Origin: Salinarimonas sp.
GTDB taxonomy: Bacteria; Pseudomonadota; Alphaproteobacteria; Rhizobiales; Beijerinckiaceae
DNA length: 64,000 nucleotides
Assembly: GCA_020832565.1 (NCBI GenBank)
Contig: JAFIEI010000008.1
Coordinates: forward strand, 23,583 to 87,582
Direction of reading: 5' to 3'
Part shown: positions 17,659 through 26,252 of the stretch, piece by piece
How positions within the stretch are numbered: the stretch's first letter is position 1
How the letters are laid out: each line of letters starts with the position of its first letter
Notes under the pieces: model-generated
Databases searched by the model: none
Seen by the model: the letters and a program-made list of their open reading frames with translations, nothing else
What the model was told of the DNA's origin: nothing
Program-made: the position numbers and the translations under genes

Positions 17659-19058
17659 TGCGCCGCTTCCTTCAGCCCCGCGTTGCGGCGCGCATAAAGC
17701 TGGGCCAGGGCTGCGGAAGCCAGCCGTGAATCCGCATTGTCGGCGCGCGAGGTCAGCATGATCGGCACCCGTGCGCCGATCACGATCCCCGCCGATTCGG
17801 CGCCAGCGAGATAGATCAGCTGCTTGGCGATCATGTTGCCGCTCTCCAGATTGGGCGCGACGAGGATATCCGCCTGGCCGGCAACCGCCGATACGATCCC
17901 TTTGGCCTTCACGGCGGCGGGCGAGATGGCGTTGTCGAAGGCGAGCGGCCCGTCGATCAGCCCGCCGGTGATCTGGCCGCGATCATGCATCTTGCAGAGC
18001 GCCGCCGCGACGAGCGTCGAGGGCAGGCGGCCCGTGACGGTCTCGACCGCCGAGAGCAGGGCGGCGCGTGGCATGTCGGTGCCCAGCGCCCGGCACAGAT
18101 CGATGGCGTTCTGGACGATGTCGCGCAGTGCCTCGAGATCCGGGGCGATGTTGATCGCGGCATCGGTGACGAAGAGCGTGCGCGGATAGCTCGGCACGTC
18201 CAGGGCGAAGATGTGGCTGAGACGCCTGTCCGTGCGCAGGCCCTTCGTGCGGCTGACCACGGCGCCGAGCAATTCGTCCGTATGCAGCTTGCCCTTCATC
18301 AACGCCTCGGCCCGGCCCTCGCGCACGAGTTCGGCAGCCCGTTCGGCTGCGGCGTGGGAATGGGGCGTGTCGATGATCTCGAACGCGCCGATATCGAGAT
18401 CCGCCTCCTGCGCCGCCGCGCGGATCTTCGCCGACGGTCCTACCAGTATCGGCGTGATGATCTTCTCGCGCGCCGCCCGCACGGCCCCGTCGAGGCTGAC
18501 CGCGTCGCAGGGATGCACCACGGCGGTGACCAGCGGATCGTGCGTGCGGGTCTGTTCGATCAGAGCCTTGAAGCGCGCGCTCGGTGCATGCAGCGTCACT
18601 TCCGGCAGGATGGCGCGCGGGCGGCGCACCTTCTCGCGCGGCGCGAGCACTTTCGCCTCGCCGGATATCACCTGTTCGCCCTTCTGGTTGACGCAGCGGC
18701 ACGAGAGCGTGACATGGCCCTTTCCGGCCTCCTTGGCGGTGACCGTGACGCTGCTCGTGATAGTATCGCCGACACCGACCGGTCCGTCGAAATGCAGGGA
18801 CTGGTCGAGATAGATCGTCCCCGGCCCGGGAAGCCGCGTGCCTAGCACGGCGGAAATCAGCGCGCCGCCCCACATGCCATGGGCGATGACGCGGTGGAAA
18901 TGGCCGCTTTGCGCGTAATCATCATCGAGATGGGCCGGATTCACGTCGCCCGACATTACCGCGAAGAGGTCGATATCCTGCCGGGTCAGCGTGCGCGTGA
19001 TCTCGGCGCTGTCGCCGACATTGATCTCGTCGAAGGTGCGGTTTTCGATATATTCCAT
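17655..19058 (-). CDS. Bifunctional MaoC-like enoyl-CoA hydratase / phosphate acetyl(butyryl)transferase
   Basis: A 467-residue fusion. Residues 1 to about 145 are a MaoC hot-dog domain, with DVNPAHLDDDYAQSGHFHRVIAHGMWG as the hydratase catalytic region. The rest is a phosphotransacetylase/phosphotransbutyrylase domain, including VVHPCDAVSLDGAVRAARE and SGNMIAKQLIYLAGAESAG. The start is taken at MEYIENRTFDEINVGD (19058), because the 26 upstream codons lack family sequence. It is coupled to ackA, with fabI 46 bases upstream on the same strand. The set suggests linked acyl-CoA and acetyl-phosphate metabolism. Confidence 0.93.
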   Translation of the reverse strand: MEYIENRTFDEINVGDSAEITRTLTRQDIDLFAVMSGDVNPAHLDDDYAQSGHFHRVIAHGMWGGALISAVLGTRLPGPGTIYLDQSLHFDGPVGVGDTITSSVTVTAKEAGKGHVTLSCRCVNQKGEQVISGEAKVLAPREKVRRPRAILPEVTLHAPSARFKALIEQTRTHDPLVTAVVHPCDAVSLDGAVRAAREKIITPILVGPSAKIRAAAQEADLDIGAFEIIDTPHSHAAAERAAELVREGRAEALMKGKLHTDELLGAVVSRTKGLRTDRRLSHIFALDVPSYPRTLFVTDAAINIAPDLEALRDIVQNAIDLCRALGTDMPRAALLSAVETVTGRLPSTLVAAALCKMHDRGQITGGLIDGPLAFDNAISPAAVKAKGIVSAVAGQADILVAPNLESGNMIAKQLIYLAGAESAGIVIGARVPIMLTSRADNADSRLASAALAQLYARRNAGLKEAAQ

Positions 19059-19104
19059 GCCTGTTGCCTCGTTCGGGACGGGATGCGCGTGGGCGCAATC
19101 GGCT

Positions 19105-19899
19105 CTACATGCGTATATTGCGACCGGCATCGACATAGACGACGTTGCCCGTCATCCCCGCCGCGCCGTCGCTCGCGAGGAAGCGGGCAGCGGCGCCGAC
19201 TTCCTCGATGGTGACGAGGCGCCCCTTGGCCGAGCGGGCGCGGGCATCGTCGATCAGCGCATCGAAATGCGAAATCCCCGAGGCGGCGCGCGTGGCGATG
19301 GGCCCGGGGGAGAGGGCGTTGACGCGGATGTTCGCCCCGCCGAGTTCGGCGGCCATGTAGCGGGTCGCGGCTTCGAGCGCGGCCTTGACCGGGCCCATGA
19401 TGTTGTAGTGGTCGACAACCTTCTCCGCGCCGTAATAGCTCACCGTCATGATGCTGCCACCCGCACGCATCAGCGGCTCGGCGGCGCGGGCCATGCGGAT
19501 GAAGGAATGGCAGGAAATGTCCATGGCCTGGGCAAAGCCGTCGCGCGAGCAATCGACGACGCGCCCATGCAGGTCCTCGCGCGGGCAGAAGGCAACGGAA
19601 TGCAGCAGAAAATCGAGCCGGCCCCAGCGATTGTTGATCGCATCGAACACGGCTTCGAGCCGGGCATCATCGGCGAGATCGAGCGGCAGCAGGAGCTTTG
19701 CACCCAGCGCTTCGGCGACGGGTGCCACATGGGGCTTCGCCTTCGGGTCGAGATAGGTGATCGCGAGTTCGGCCCCGGCCTCCGAGAATGCCCGTGCACA
19801 GCCGGCGGCAATGGACTTGTCGTTGGCGATACCGACGACGAGCCCGACTTTTCCGGCGAGTTCGCCACTTGTCGCGTCACGCGAGGCGCTGTCGCTCAT
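19105..19899 (-). CDS. fabI: Enoyl-[acyl-carrier-protein] reductase FabI-type
   Basis: A 264-residue NADH-dependent short-chain dehydrogenase-fold reductase for the last step of fatty acid elongation. Features are GIANDKSIAAGCARAFSEAG (cofactor loop), SVAFCPREDL and catalytic YYGAEKVVDHYNIMGPVKAAL (Tyr...Tyr-x6-Lys spacing of FabI). The start at 19899 has AAAGGA upstream; an open frame continues 20 codons further without support. Being in the phosphotransacetylase-ackA cluster suggests a second, specialised FabI rather than the only housekeeping copy. Confidence 0.92.
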   Translation of the reverse strand: MSDSASRDATSGELAGKVGLVVGIANDKSIAAGCARAFSEAGAELAITYLDPKAKPHVAPVAEALGAKLLLPLDLADDARLEAVFDAINNRWGRLDFLLHSVAFCPREDLHGRVVDCSRDGFAQAMDISCHSFIRMARAAEPLMRAGGSIMTVSYYGAEKVVDHYNIMGPVKAALEAATRYMAAELGGANIRVNALSPGPIATRAASGISHFDALIDDARARSAKGRLVTIEEVGAAARFLASDGAAGMTGNVVYVDAGRNIRM

Positions 19900-20095
19900 G
19901 AGCCGTCCTTTTTGCAGTGCACATAGATGACATGTATCAAATCCGGAGGGGCCTGCCATCCGGATAAGGCTTAGGCGATCCGCTCGATCGGGGCATCAGG
20001 GCGACACGCAATTCATTAAGTCTGCCGACCTTCCTTGCTTGCCATGTGGTTCACCATGGGTAATGTCGCGGCTCCGTTGGGGGAGCCTGGAAATC

Positions 20096-20608
20096 ATGAA
20101 AAACGTGTTGTTGCTCGCAATCGTCGCGATCGGTCTGTCCGCCTGTCAGACGACGCAGGAAGTCGCGCAGGAAATGCGCGGGGTATGGATCGGCCAGCCG
20201 GTCGATTCATTTTTCGTGATGCACGGCCCGCCGGTCTCGGAATACGCGCTTGCGGGCGGCGGAAAGATCTATACCTGGCGCGGCGGCGAAGACAGCTACA
20301 CGCGCCCCGCCCAGATCCGCAGCACGACAATGGGCGGGCAGCGGATCGGTTCCTCGACCACCCGCTCGCGCACGACCCACCCCTCGGCGGGAACGACGGT
20401 GACGCGCTCGACGACGACCTCCGCCTCTTTCGGCCTGCCGGCCATCACGCAGGACGTCGTGGTGCGGCCCGCCGAGCGGGTCGAGCTGTTGTGCGAGGCG
20501 CAGCTCTCCGTGGATGCGCAGGGTATCATCGAGCAGGTGCGCATCAGCCGCGACACCGAGGGCCGCGGCTTCTCGCTGTCGCGCTGCGCCGAAGTGTTCG
20601 GCTCCTGA
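20096..20608 (+). CDS. Putative lipoprotein of unknown function
   Basis: 170 residues. The first 17 form a lipoprotein signal ending in LSAC (Cys17), so it should be lipidated and held in the cell envelope. After it comes a short GVWIGQPVDSFFVMHGPP motif, seen in small alphaproteobacterial lipoproteins, then a Ser/Thr/Arg-rich middle (about 80-115) and two further cysteines (C140 and C164 by count, approximate) in the last third. GGGGGAG precedes ATG 20096. It is divergent from fabI. No function can be assigned. Confidence 0.75.
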   Translation: MKNVLLLAIVAIGLSACQTTQEVAQEMRGVWIGQPVDSFFVMHGPPVSEYALAGGGKIYTWRGGEDSYTRPAQIRSTTMGGQRIGSSTTRSRTTHPSAGTTVTRSTTTSASFGLPAITQDVVVRPAERVELLCEAQLSVDAQGIIEQVRISRDTEGRGFSLSRCAEVFGS

Positions 20609-20697
20609 GTTATACCGGGCGCGGTCGCGCGCTGTCTTGGAGGCAATGCGGGACGCCAAGCCTTGAGAAAACCGATCTGTTAGGTTAACATGAGCGC

Positions 20698-20945
20698 ATG
20701 GTCGTCATCCACCGTGCCCACGGCTTCAGGTTCGTGATCTACACGGCAAATCATGAGCCGGCGCATATCCATATTACGGGCCCGGGCAGGCAAAGATCAA
20801 TTTGGTCGGTGCCAGCGCCAAACCCGAACTGGTCTGGTTTGCGGGCATCAAGCATGCGCAGATGCGTCGGCTGATGAGCGAGGTCGAAGCGCGGCGCGAT
20901 GAATTTCTGGCAGAATGGGAGCGGATCCATGGCAAAGCCGACTGA
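20698..20945 (+). pseudogene. DUF4160 gene broken by a single frameshift
   Basis: The N-terminal half reads in one frame from ATG 20698 (VVIHRAHGFRFVIYTANHEP then AHIHITG). The C-terminal half reads in another and ends at TGA 20943-20945 (AKINLVGASAKPELVWFAG, then EFLAEWERIHGKAD). Together they make a typical DUF4160 protein of about 80 residues. The shift of minus one base falls at about 20778-20792, in GC-rich sequence. No canonical slippery heptamer is visible, so mutation or sequencing error is likelier than programmed shifting. DUF4160 genes are usually paired with DUF2442, as here. Confidence 0.72.
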
Positions 20946-21348
20946 CGCCCGGCTCGAGGCTGCCGAAGCTCAAGGCCGTGCCATGCTGGAGAGCGAGCCG
21001 CGCGCGGTATCCGCACGCTACGATCACGCGAGTTCACGGGTCACCGTCGAACTGATGAATGGCTGCGCTTATGTCTTTCCGGTTAAACTCGTTCAGGATC
21101 TTGCACGGGCGACCGCCGATGAACTCGCCGTGATCGAGGTCGACGGAATGGGCTTCAACCTCAATTGGCCGAGGGTCGACGTGGATCTTTATGTTCCGGC
21201 CCTCGTCGCGGGTATTTTCGGCACCCGTGACTGGATGACGAAGGCTCTCGCCCGCGAGGCCGGACGCAGAACCTCCGCCGCCAAGGCTTCTGCGGCCCGT
21301 GCCAATGGCGCGAAGGGTGGCAGGCCACGCAAGGCAGCCATGCCGTGA
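20929..21348 (+). CDS. DUF2442 domain protein
   Basis: A 139-residue protein. The DUF2442 core (about 20-95) includes RVTVELMNGCAYVFPVKLVQ and IEVDGMGFNLNWPRVDVDLYVPAL. The C-terminal tail is Ala/Lys/Arg-rich (AAKASAARANGAKGGRPRK) and may bind DNA. Start ATG 20929 lies inside the end of the DUF4160 gene (17-base overlap), the layout of a two-gene toxin-antitoxin-like module. Its partner is frameshifted, while this gene is intact. The function of the pair is not established. Confidence 0.8.
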   Translation: MAKPTDARLEAAEAQGRAMLESEPRAVSARYDHASSRVTVELMNGCAYVFPVKLVQDLARATADELAVIEVDGMGFNLNWPRVDVDLYVPALVAGIFGTRDWMTKALAREAGRRTSAAKASAARANGAKGGRPRKAAMP

Positions 21349-21370
21349 CGTTTGCATCCCACCAACATGA

Positions 21371-21394
21371 CGGCCCGACCGACGGTCCGGGCCG
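21371..21394. terminator. Hairpin between convergent DUF2442 and osmC genes
   Basis: CGGCCCGACC (21371-21380) pairs with GGTCCGGGCCG (21384-21394) apart from one bulged base. It lies in the 61-bp gap between two converging stops. There is no U-tract, so intrinsic termination is only suggested. Confidence 0.4.
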
Positions 21395-21409
21395 CCACGC
21401 TGGCCCGCC

Positions 21410-21919
21410 TCAGCCGCGCTTCATGGTGACGTTGAGCGCGGGCTTGGTGTTGATCGTCTGGAACACGACGCAGTAGCGCTCGGTCAGTTTGAGCAACTGG
21501 TCGAGCTGTTCCTGTTCGGCATCGGTATCGACGTCGAAGGTCAGGTTGATTTCGCGAAAACCGACCGGGGCTTCCTTGTCGACGCCGAGCGTGCCGCGAA
21601 AATCGAGCACGCCTTCGGCATGCACGTCACCGCGTCGGAGTTCGATGCCGAGCGCGGTGGCGACCGCTTTCAGCGTCACGCCGGCACAGGCGACGAGGGC
21701 TTCGAGCAGCATGTCGCCCGAACACAGTTCCGCGCCGCTGCCGCCGGTTGCCGGGTGCAGGCCGGCGACGGCCAGGGCGCGGCCCGTATCGACCTTGCAG
21801 GCGATGCCCTCGGCATCGATCGAGCCTTTCGCGGAGAGCGTGATCAGCGCGGCATCGGAATCGTCGCGATATTGCTGCTTGAGCGGCGCTTGCAGCGCGC
21901 GCAGGGCCTGTCCGTCCAT
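21410..21919 (-). CDS. OsmC-family protein
   Basis: A 169-residue protein of the OsmC/Ohr fold. The family peroxidatic cysteines appear as ELCSGDMLLEALVACAGVTLKAVA. OsmC proteins reduce organic or lipid hydroperoxides using lipoylated partners, and some act on other thiols. The start at MDGQALRAL (21919) has GAAAGGAAC upstream; the frame continues 47 codons upstream without support. It lies 52 bases downstream of ssuB on the same strand and could be the last gene of that operon. Confidence 0.87.
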   Translation of the reverse strand: MDGQALRALQAPLKQQYRDDSDAALITLSAKGSIDAEGIACKVDTGRALAVAGLHPATGGSGAELCSGDMLLEALVACAGVTLKAVATALGIELRRGDVHAEGVLDFRGTLGVDKEAPVGFREINLTFDVDTDAEQEQLDQLLKLTERYCVVFQTINTKPALNVTMKRG

Positions 21920-21971
21920 GGTGCGTTCCTTTCTTGTGCTTTCTTGGGAATAGGCGGATTCGCCGCGCGCG

Positions 21972-22748
21972 TCACCACCAGTGGCCGGCGGCCTGTGCGG
22001 CGCGCTCTGTCTGGGGCGGTTGGCGGGCTTCGTCGAGAGCTTCCAGCAGGCGCCGGACATCCTGTTCGAAACCCGTGCTCGTCTGCACGCGCGGGCGGGC
22101 CAGTGTGATCGGCAGTTCGTCGTGGATGCGCCCGGGGCGGGCGCGCATCACGAAGGCGCGATCGGCCAGCGTCACCGCTTCGGAGACGTCGTGGGTGACC
22201 ATCAGCACGATCGGGCGCACATCCTCCCACAGGTCGAGCAGGGCACCGTGCAGGCTGGCGCGGGTGAAGGCGTCGAGCGCCGAGAAGGGCTCGTCGAGCA
22301 GGAGCAGCTTGGGACGCGTTACAAGCGCACGGGCGATGGCGACGCGCTGCTGCTGGCCGCCGGAGAGATCGCGCGGCCAGCGCCCGGCATGCTCGGCGAG
22401 GCCGATGCGCGCCAGCGCGTGCTCGATGCGCGATTCGCGCTCGTTGCGCGGCAGGTGGTCGATGCCGAAGCCGACATTGTCGGCGACGGTGAGCCAGGGC
22501 AGCAGGCGCGGTTCCTGGAAGACGACCGCGACGGCGGGATGCGGGCCGGTGATCCGCTCGCCATCCAGGCTGATCGTGCCGCCGGTGGCGTGGTCGAGAC
22601 CGGCGGCGAGGCGCAACAGCGTGGTCTTGCCGCAACCCGACCCGCCGATCAGCGCAGCGATCTCGCCGGCGCGGGCCTCGAGATTGATGTTGGACAGGGC
22701 CTGCGTGCCGTCCGCATAGGTCTTGCCGAGATGGGAAAGGGTCAGCAT
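21972..22748 (-). CDS. Sulfonate/nitrate/taurine-type ABC transporter ATP-binding protein
   Basis: A 258-residue ATPase with Walker A GGSGCGKTT (residues 35-43), signature LSGGQQQRVAIARAL and Walker B LLLDEPFSALDAF, in the SsuB/TauB/NrtD branch. It energises uptake with the adjacent permease and binding protein. Start ATG 22748 shares its A with the permease stop (TAATG), so translation is coupled. The long frame upstream is antisense or out-of-frame reading of the permease gene. Confidence 0.92.
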   Translation of the reverse strand: MLTLSHLGKTYADGTQALSNINLEARAGEIAALIGGSGCGKTTLLRLAAGLDHATGGTISLDGERITGPHPAVAVVFQEPRLLPWLTVADNVGFGIDHLPRNERESRIEHALARIGLAEHAGRWPRDLSGGQQQRVAIARALVTRPKLLLLDEPFSALDAFTRASLHGALLDLWEDVRPIVLMVTHDVSEAVTLADRAFVMRARPGRIHDELPITLARPRVQTSTGFEQDVRRLLEALDEARQPPQTERAAQAAGHWW

Positions 22749-23650
22749 TACAGGCGCTCCCTGACGGTATCCTGCCAGCGTATCAGCGGGCTGGTGAGGG
22801 TGACGAGCAGCCAGTCGGCGGCCTTGCCGAGCAGGGCGAAGGCGATGATGGCGGCGACGATCTGATCCGTGAGCCCCATCTGCTGGCCATCGACGAGGAG
22901 ATAGCCGAGGCCCTCCGAGGCGCCCATGAATTCGGCCGCGACGACGAACATGAAGCCGAGCCCGAGCCCCGAGCGCAGGGCAGTCAGCGTCTCCGGAAGA
23001 ATCGCCGGAAGCAGGATGCGCCGCGCCATCGCCAGACGCGACAGCCGGAAGGCGCGCCCGACCTCGACGAGCTTGCGGTCGATCGAGAGAATGCCCTGCG
23101 CCACGCCGAGATAGACCGGAAAGAACACGCCGACCGCGATCAGCATGACCTTGGAGGTCTCGAAGATGCCGAACCACAGAATGAACAGCGGAATCCACGC
23201 GATCGAGGGCACCGAGCGCAGCGCCTGCAGGGTCGGATCGAGCAAGTTGCGGATCAGCCCGCTGGCGCCGGAGATCGCGCCGAGCGCAATGCCGGCAACG
23301 GCACCCAGCGCGAATCCGACCAGAACCCTCCACAGCGTCGCCCAGACATGCAGCCAGAGATCTCCATAGAGCGCGAGGTCCTGGAAGGTGCTTGCGATAC
23401 GGCTCGGCGGCGGCATCAGCCGTCCCTCGGCATAGCCGAAGCTGACGGCTGCCTCCCAGCCGATGGCGAGCCCGAGCGGCAGGATCAGTGCGAGCGCGAG
23501 ATGCTCGCCGAACCAGCCCTTGCCGGAAGCTGGGGAAGCTGTCACCGGTGTGGGCTCCACGCCCGTTGCGGCAGGCTCGTGTGAGCCTGCCGCAGTCGCG
23601 GTGTCGTCATGGGTGTCTGCGGCTCTCGGCAGAGAATTCGGCAGTGCCAT
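22748..23650 (-). CDS. Sulfonate-type ABC transporter permease
   Basis: A 300-residue inner-membrane permease. A polar Thr/Pro/Gly-rich N-terminal tail (1 to about 45) is followed by about six helices. The EAA loop lies around VEVGRAFRLSRLAMARRILLPAILPETLTALRSG (EAA-like Gly-x-Ala-x...Leu-Pro). It belongs to the SsuC/TauC family. It lies between the binding-protein and ATPase genes, 40 bases after the former. Confidence 0.92.
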   Translation of the reverse strand: MALPNSLPRAADTHDDTATAAGSHEPAATGVEPTPVTASPASGKGWFGEHLALALILPLGLAIGWEAAVSFGYAEGRLMPPPSRIASTFQDLALYGDLWLHVWATLWRVLVGFALGAVAGIALGAISGASGLIRNLLDPTLQALRSVPSIAWIPLFILWFGIFETSKVMLIAVGVFFPVYLGVAQGILSIDRKLVEVGRAFRLSRLAMARRILLPAILPETLTALRSGLGLGFMFVVAAEFMGASEGLGYLLVDGQQMGLTDQIVAAIIAFALLGKAADWLLVTLTSPLIRWQDTVRERL

Positions 23651-23690
23651 GCTCGTCTCCTCGCGGTACTTCGCGCGTTGTGCGCCTCGC

Positions 23691-24668
23691 TTATTGCGTT
23701 GAGGCCGGGTTGAAGCGCGTATCGATCAGCGCATCGAGATGCGTCTCGACCTCGACATTGCCTCGGATCACCCCGGCTTCCTGGAGCGCCAGACCGGCCT
23801 GCAGGATGGTCTCGCGCTGGGCATCGCCAATGGCGGAATGCGTGAGATCCGTGCGCTCGAACTGGCGTTCGACCACGTTTGCGGGCAGGCGGGTGAATTC
23901 CTGGAACAGGGCCTGGATTGTCTCGGGATCGGCCAGGGCCTCTTCACGGGCGCGCTCGTAAGCGGCGATGACGCGCTCGACCAGTTCGGGATGCTCTTCC
24001 GCAAAGGCGGTGCGCACGTTGAGAATGCCCCAGCTATTGGCATCCGCGTCGCGGTAGAACAGCCGCGCATCGCTCTCGAGCCCGGATGCCGCCATCATCG
24101 GGTCGAGCCCGGCCCAGGCCTGCACGTCGCCACGCTCCAGCGCCAGACGGCCATCGGCATGCTGGAGCAGCACGAGGCGCACGTCACGCTCGGTCAGGCC
24201 GGCGGAGGCGAGGGCACGCACCAGGAAGATATGCGGGTCAGTGCCGCGCGTGACCGCGACGGCCTTGCCGGCGAGATCCTCGACGCTTTCGATATCGCTG
24301 TCGGCCTGGGTGACGAGCGCGGTCCATTCGGGTTGGGAATAGACATAGATCGCGTTGATCGGATTGCCGTTGATGCGCCCGATCAGGGCGGCGGCACCGG
24401 CGGTCGAGCCGAAATCGAGCGAACCGGCATTGAGGAATTCGAGCGCCCGGTTGGAGCCGTGCGACTGCACCCAGCGGACATCGATCCCGTCTTCGGCCAG
24501 CGCTTCCTCGAGATAGCCGCGCTCCTTCAGGAGCAGGCTCACCGGGTTGTAGGTGGCATAATCGAGGCGGATTTCGCTGGGCGTCTGGGCCGATACGTTC
24601 GTCAAGCCGAACGCTGCGAGGGCGACGAAGCCTGCGAGGACCTTCCTGAATCGCGTGAATTGGCGCAT
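23691..24668 (-). CDS. Aliphatic-sulfonate-type substrate-binding protein
   Basis: A 325-residue periplasmic protein with a Sec signal (residues 1 to about 33, cleavage after VSA). The body resembles SsuA: NPVSLLLKERGYLEEAL, ALEFLNAGSLDFGSTAGAAAL and LAGKAVAVTRGTDPHIFLVRAL. It delivers an organosulfur or similar anion to the ABC permease. Start 24668 follows GGAAGGGAAAG; six upstream codons are open but unneeded. No SsuD/SsuE desulfonation enzymes are nearby, so the exact substrate is uncertain. Confidence 0.88.
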   Translation of the reverse strand: MRQFTRFRKVLAGFVALAAFGLTNVSAQTPSEIRLDYATYNPVSLLLKERGYLEEALAEDGIDVRWVQSHGSNRALEFLNAGSLDFGSTAGAAALIGRINGNPINAIYVYSQPEWTALVTQADSDIESVEDLAGKAVAVTRGTDPHIFLVRALASAGLTERDVRLVLLQHADGRLALERGDVQAWAGLDPMMAASGLESDARLFYRDADANSWGILNVRTAFAEEHPELVERVIAAYERAREEALADPETIQALFQEFTRLPANVVERQFERTDLTHSAIGDAQRETILQAGLALQEAGVIRGNVEVETHLDALIDTRFNPASTQ

Positions 24669-24776
24669 ATCTTTCCCTTCCATCATATATCAGAAATCAA
24701 AACCCGGTTTCGGATCCGCAGCGAAGCTGATCGGCGGCGCAGGCCGTCTCCGCCAGATATGGTCATTGCGTTCGGT

Positions 24777-24805
24777 TTGTAGAACGATGCTTCTTAATTT
24801 GTCAA
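24777..24805 (-). promoter_or_regulatory. Sigma-70-like promoter of the sulfonate ABC operon
   Basis: On the minus strand TTGACA (24805-24800) and CTACAA (24782-24777) are separated by exactly 17 bases. They lie in an AT-rich patch about 110 bases before the binding-protein start. The rest of the 349-bp gap (24669-25017) shows no gene. Confidence 0.6.
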
Positions 24806-25017
24806 TTGCGCCTGTTTTGAAAAATTAAATCCGAACAAGAAATGTGAAATCGAATCTGGTGACCACGCGGCGAGAGCGGATCTTGACAGCCCGCCCCGAG
24901 GCGGTACGTCGCAAGGGCGCGTCGTGCATATGGAAACGTGTGCGTCGCGCGTAGGGATAAAGGGCGCTTGCGCGCAGGGACATGCCCGGCAGGGCGCAGA
25001 TGCAGGAGGTTCTCAGG

Positions 25018-26220
25018 ATGGTGGCCCGGATGAATCGACCCCGCCTTTCATCGTCGCGCGGGAGCCGTCGCTTGACCGTCATGCTCGGCGGAGCGCTTGC
25101 GCTGATCGTAGGCGGGGTGGCCCACTGGCCAGCCCAGGCCCAGACGGCGCCCACCCATGAGCGCATCGCCACGCAGGATTACGAACTCCTCGTCGAGACC
25201 GTCGCCTCGGGGCTCCGCCATCCCTGGAGCCTTGCCTTCCTGCCGGACGGCGCCATGCTCGTCACCGAGCGCCCCGGCGCGATCCGGCTCGTCACCCGCG
25301 ACGGCCGCGTCTCCGATCCGCTGGCGGGTACGCCGCCGGTGGCCGCCGTGAATCAGGCCGGCATGCTCGACATCGCCCTCGATCCCGATTTCGACGAGAA
25401 CGGCCTCGTCTACATGGCCTATGCCGAAGAGCGCGACGGCGGTATCGCGCTGAGCGTGGCGCGGGCCGCTTTCGACCGCGAGGCCGGGGCTTTCGCTGAG
25501 CCGGACGTCATCTTCCGCCAGCTTCCCGCCGTATCCGGCGGGCGTCATCTCGGCGCGCGGCTCGCCTTCCATCCCGACGGCACGCTCTTCGTCACTGCCG
25601 GCGATCGCGGCGGCTATTCGGACGAATCGCAGGAAGCGGGCAACCATATCGGCGCGATCATGCGCATCAATCCCGACGGCTCGATCCCGGCGGGCAATCC
25701 GCACGAGACCATGGAAGGCTGGGCGCCCGAGGTCTGGTCGATCGGTCATCGCAACGTGCAGGGGGCGACCATGCGCCCGGGCACGGAGCAGTTCTGGACG
25801 CATGAGCACGGCGCACGCGGCGGCGACGAGGTCAATCTGATCGAGCCGGGCCTGAACTACGGCTGGCCGGTCATCGCCTATGGCACGCATTATACCGGCG
25901 GAGAGATCGGCGTCGGCACCCACAAGGAAGGCATGGAGCAGCCGGTCTATTACTGGGATCCGGCGCTCGCACCATCCGGCATGGCCTTCTATGACGGTGA
26001 CGCCTTCCCGCAATGGCAGGGTGATCTGTTCATCGGGGGGCTGGTCAGCCGCGTCGTCTCGCGCCTGACGCTCTCGGGTGATTCCGTGGTCGCGGAAGAG
26101 CGTATCCTCGGTGCGCTCGGTGAGCGTATCCGCGACGTGCGCAACGGCCCCGACGGCGCGCTCTATCTACTCTCCGATGCCGAGAACGGGCGTATCCTGC
26201 GCCTCGTGCCGGTTCCCTGA
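25018..26220 (+). CDS. PQQ-dependent sugar (aldose) dehydrogenase-like protein
   Basis: A 400-residue periplasmic six-bladed beta-propeller of the soluble glucose dehydrogenase/YliI (Asd) family. An N-terminal signal sequence ends near AQAQT. Family stretches are GLRHPWSLAFLPDGAMLVTERPG, GRHLGARLAFHPDGTLFVTAGDRG, IWSIGHRNVQG-type WSIGHRNVQGA and the Ca/PQQ-site region EHGARGGDEVNLIEPGLNYGWP. Start ATG 25018 is chosen because AGGAGG lies 8 bases upstream; several in-frame ATGs occur before and after. The electron acceptor and natural substrate are unknown. Confidence 0.88.
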   Translation: MVARMNRPRLSSSRGSRRLTVMLGGALALIVGGVAHWPAQAQTAPTHERIATQDYELLVETVASGLRHPWSLAFLPDGAMLVTERPGAIRLVTRDGRVSDPLAGTPPVAAVNQAGMLDIALDPDFDENGLVYMAYAEERDGGIALSVARAAFDREAGAFAEPDVIFRQLPAVSGGRHLGARLAFHPDGTLFVTAGDRGGYSDESQEAGNHIGAIMRINPDGSIPAGNPHETMEGWAPEVWSIGHRNVQGATMRPGTEQFWTHEHGARGGDEVNLIEPGLNYGWPVIAYGTHYTGGEIGVGTHKEGMEQPVYYWDPALAPSGMAFYDGDAFPQWQGDLFIGGLVSRVVSRLTLSGDSVVAEERILGALGERIRDVRNGPDGALYLLSDAENGRILRLVPVP

Positions 26221-26252
26221 ACCAGCGCGGCGACGCGCCAGAAAGCAACACG

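Noticed and set aside
20698..20945. Programmed minus-one frameshifting in the DUF4160 gene
   Set aside because: No X-XXY-YYZ slippery heptamer or obvious downstream stem at the shift site, so mutation or an assembly error is preferred.
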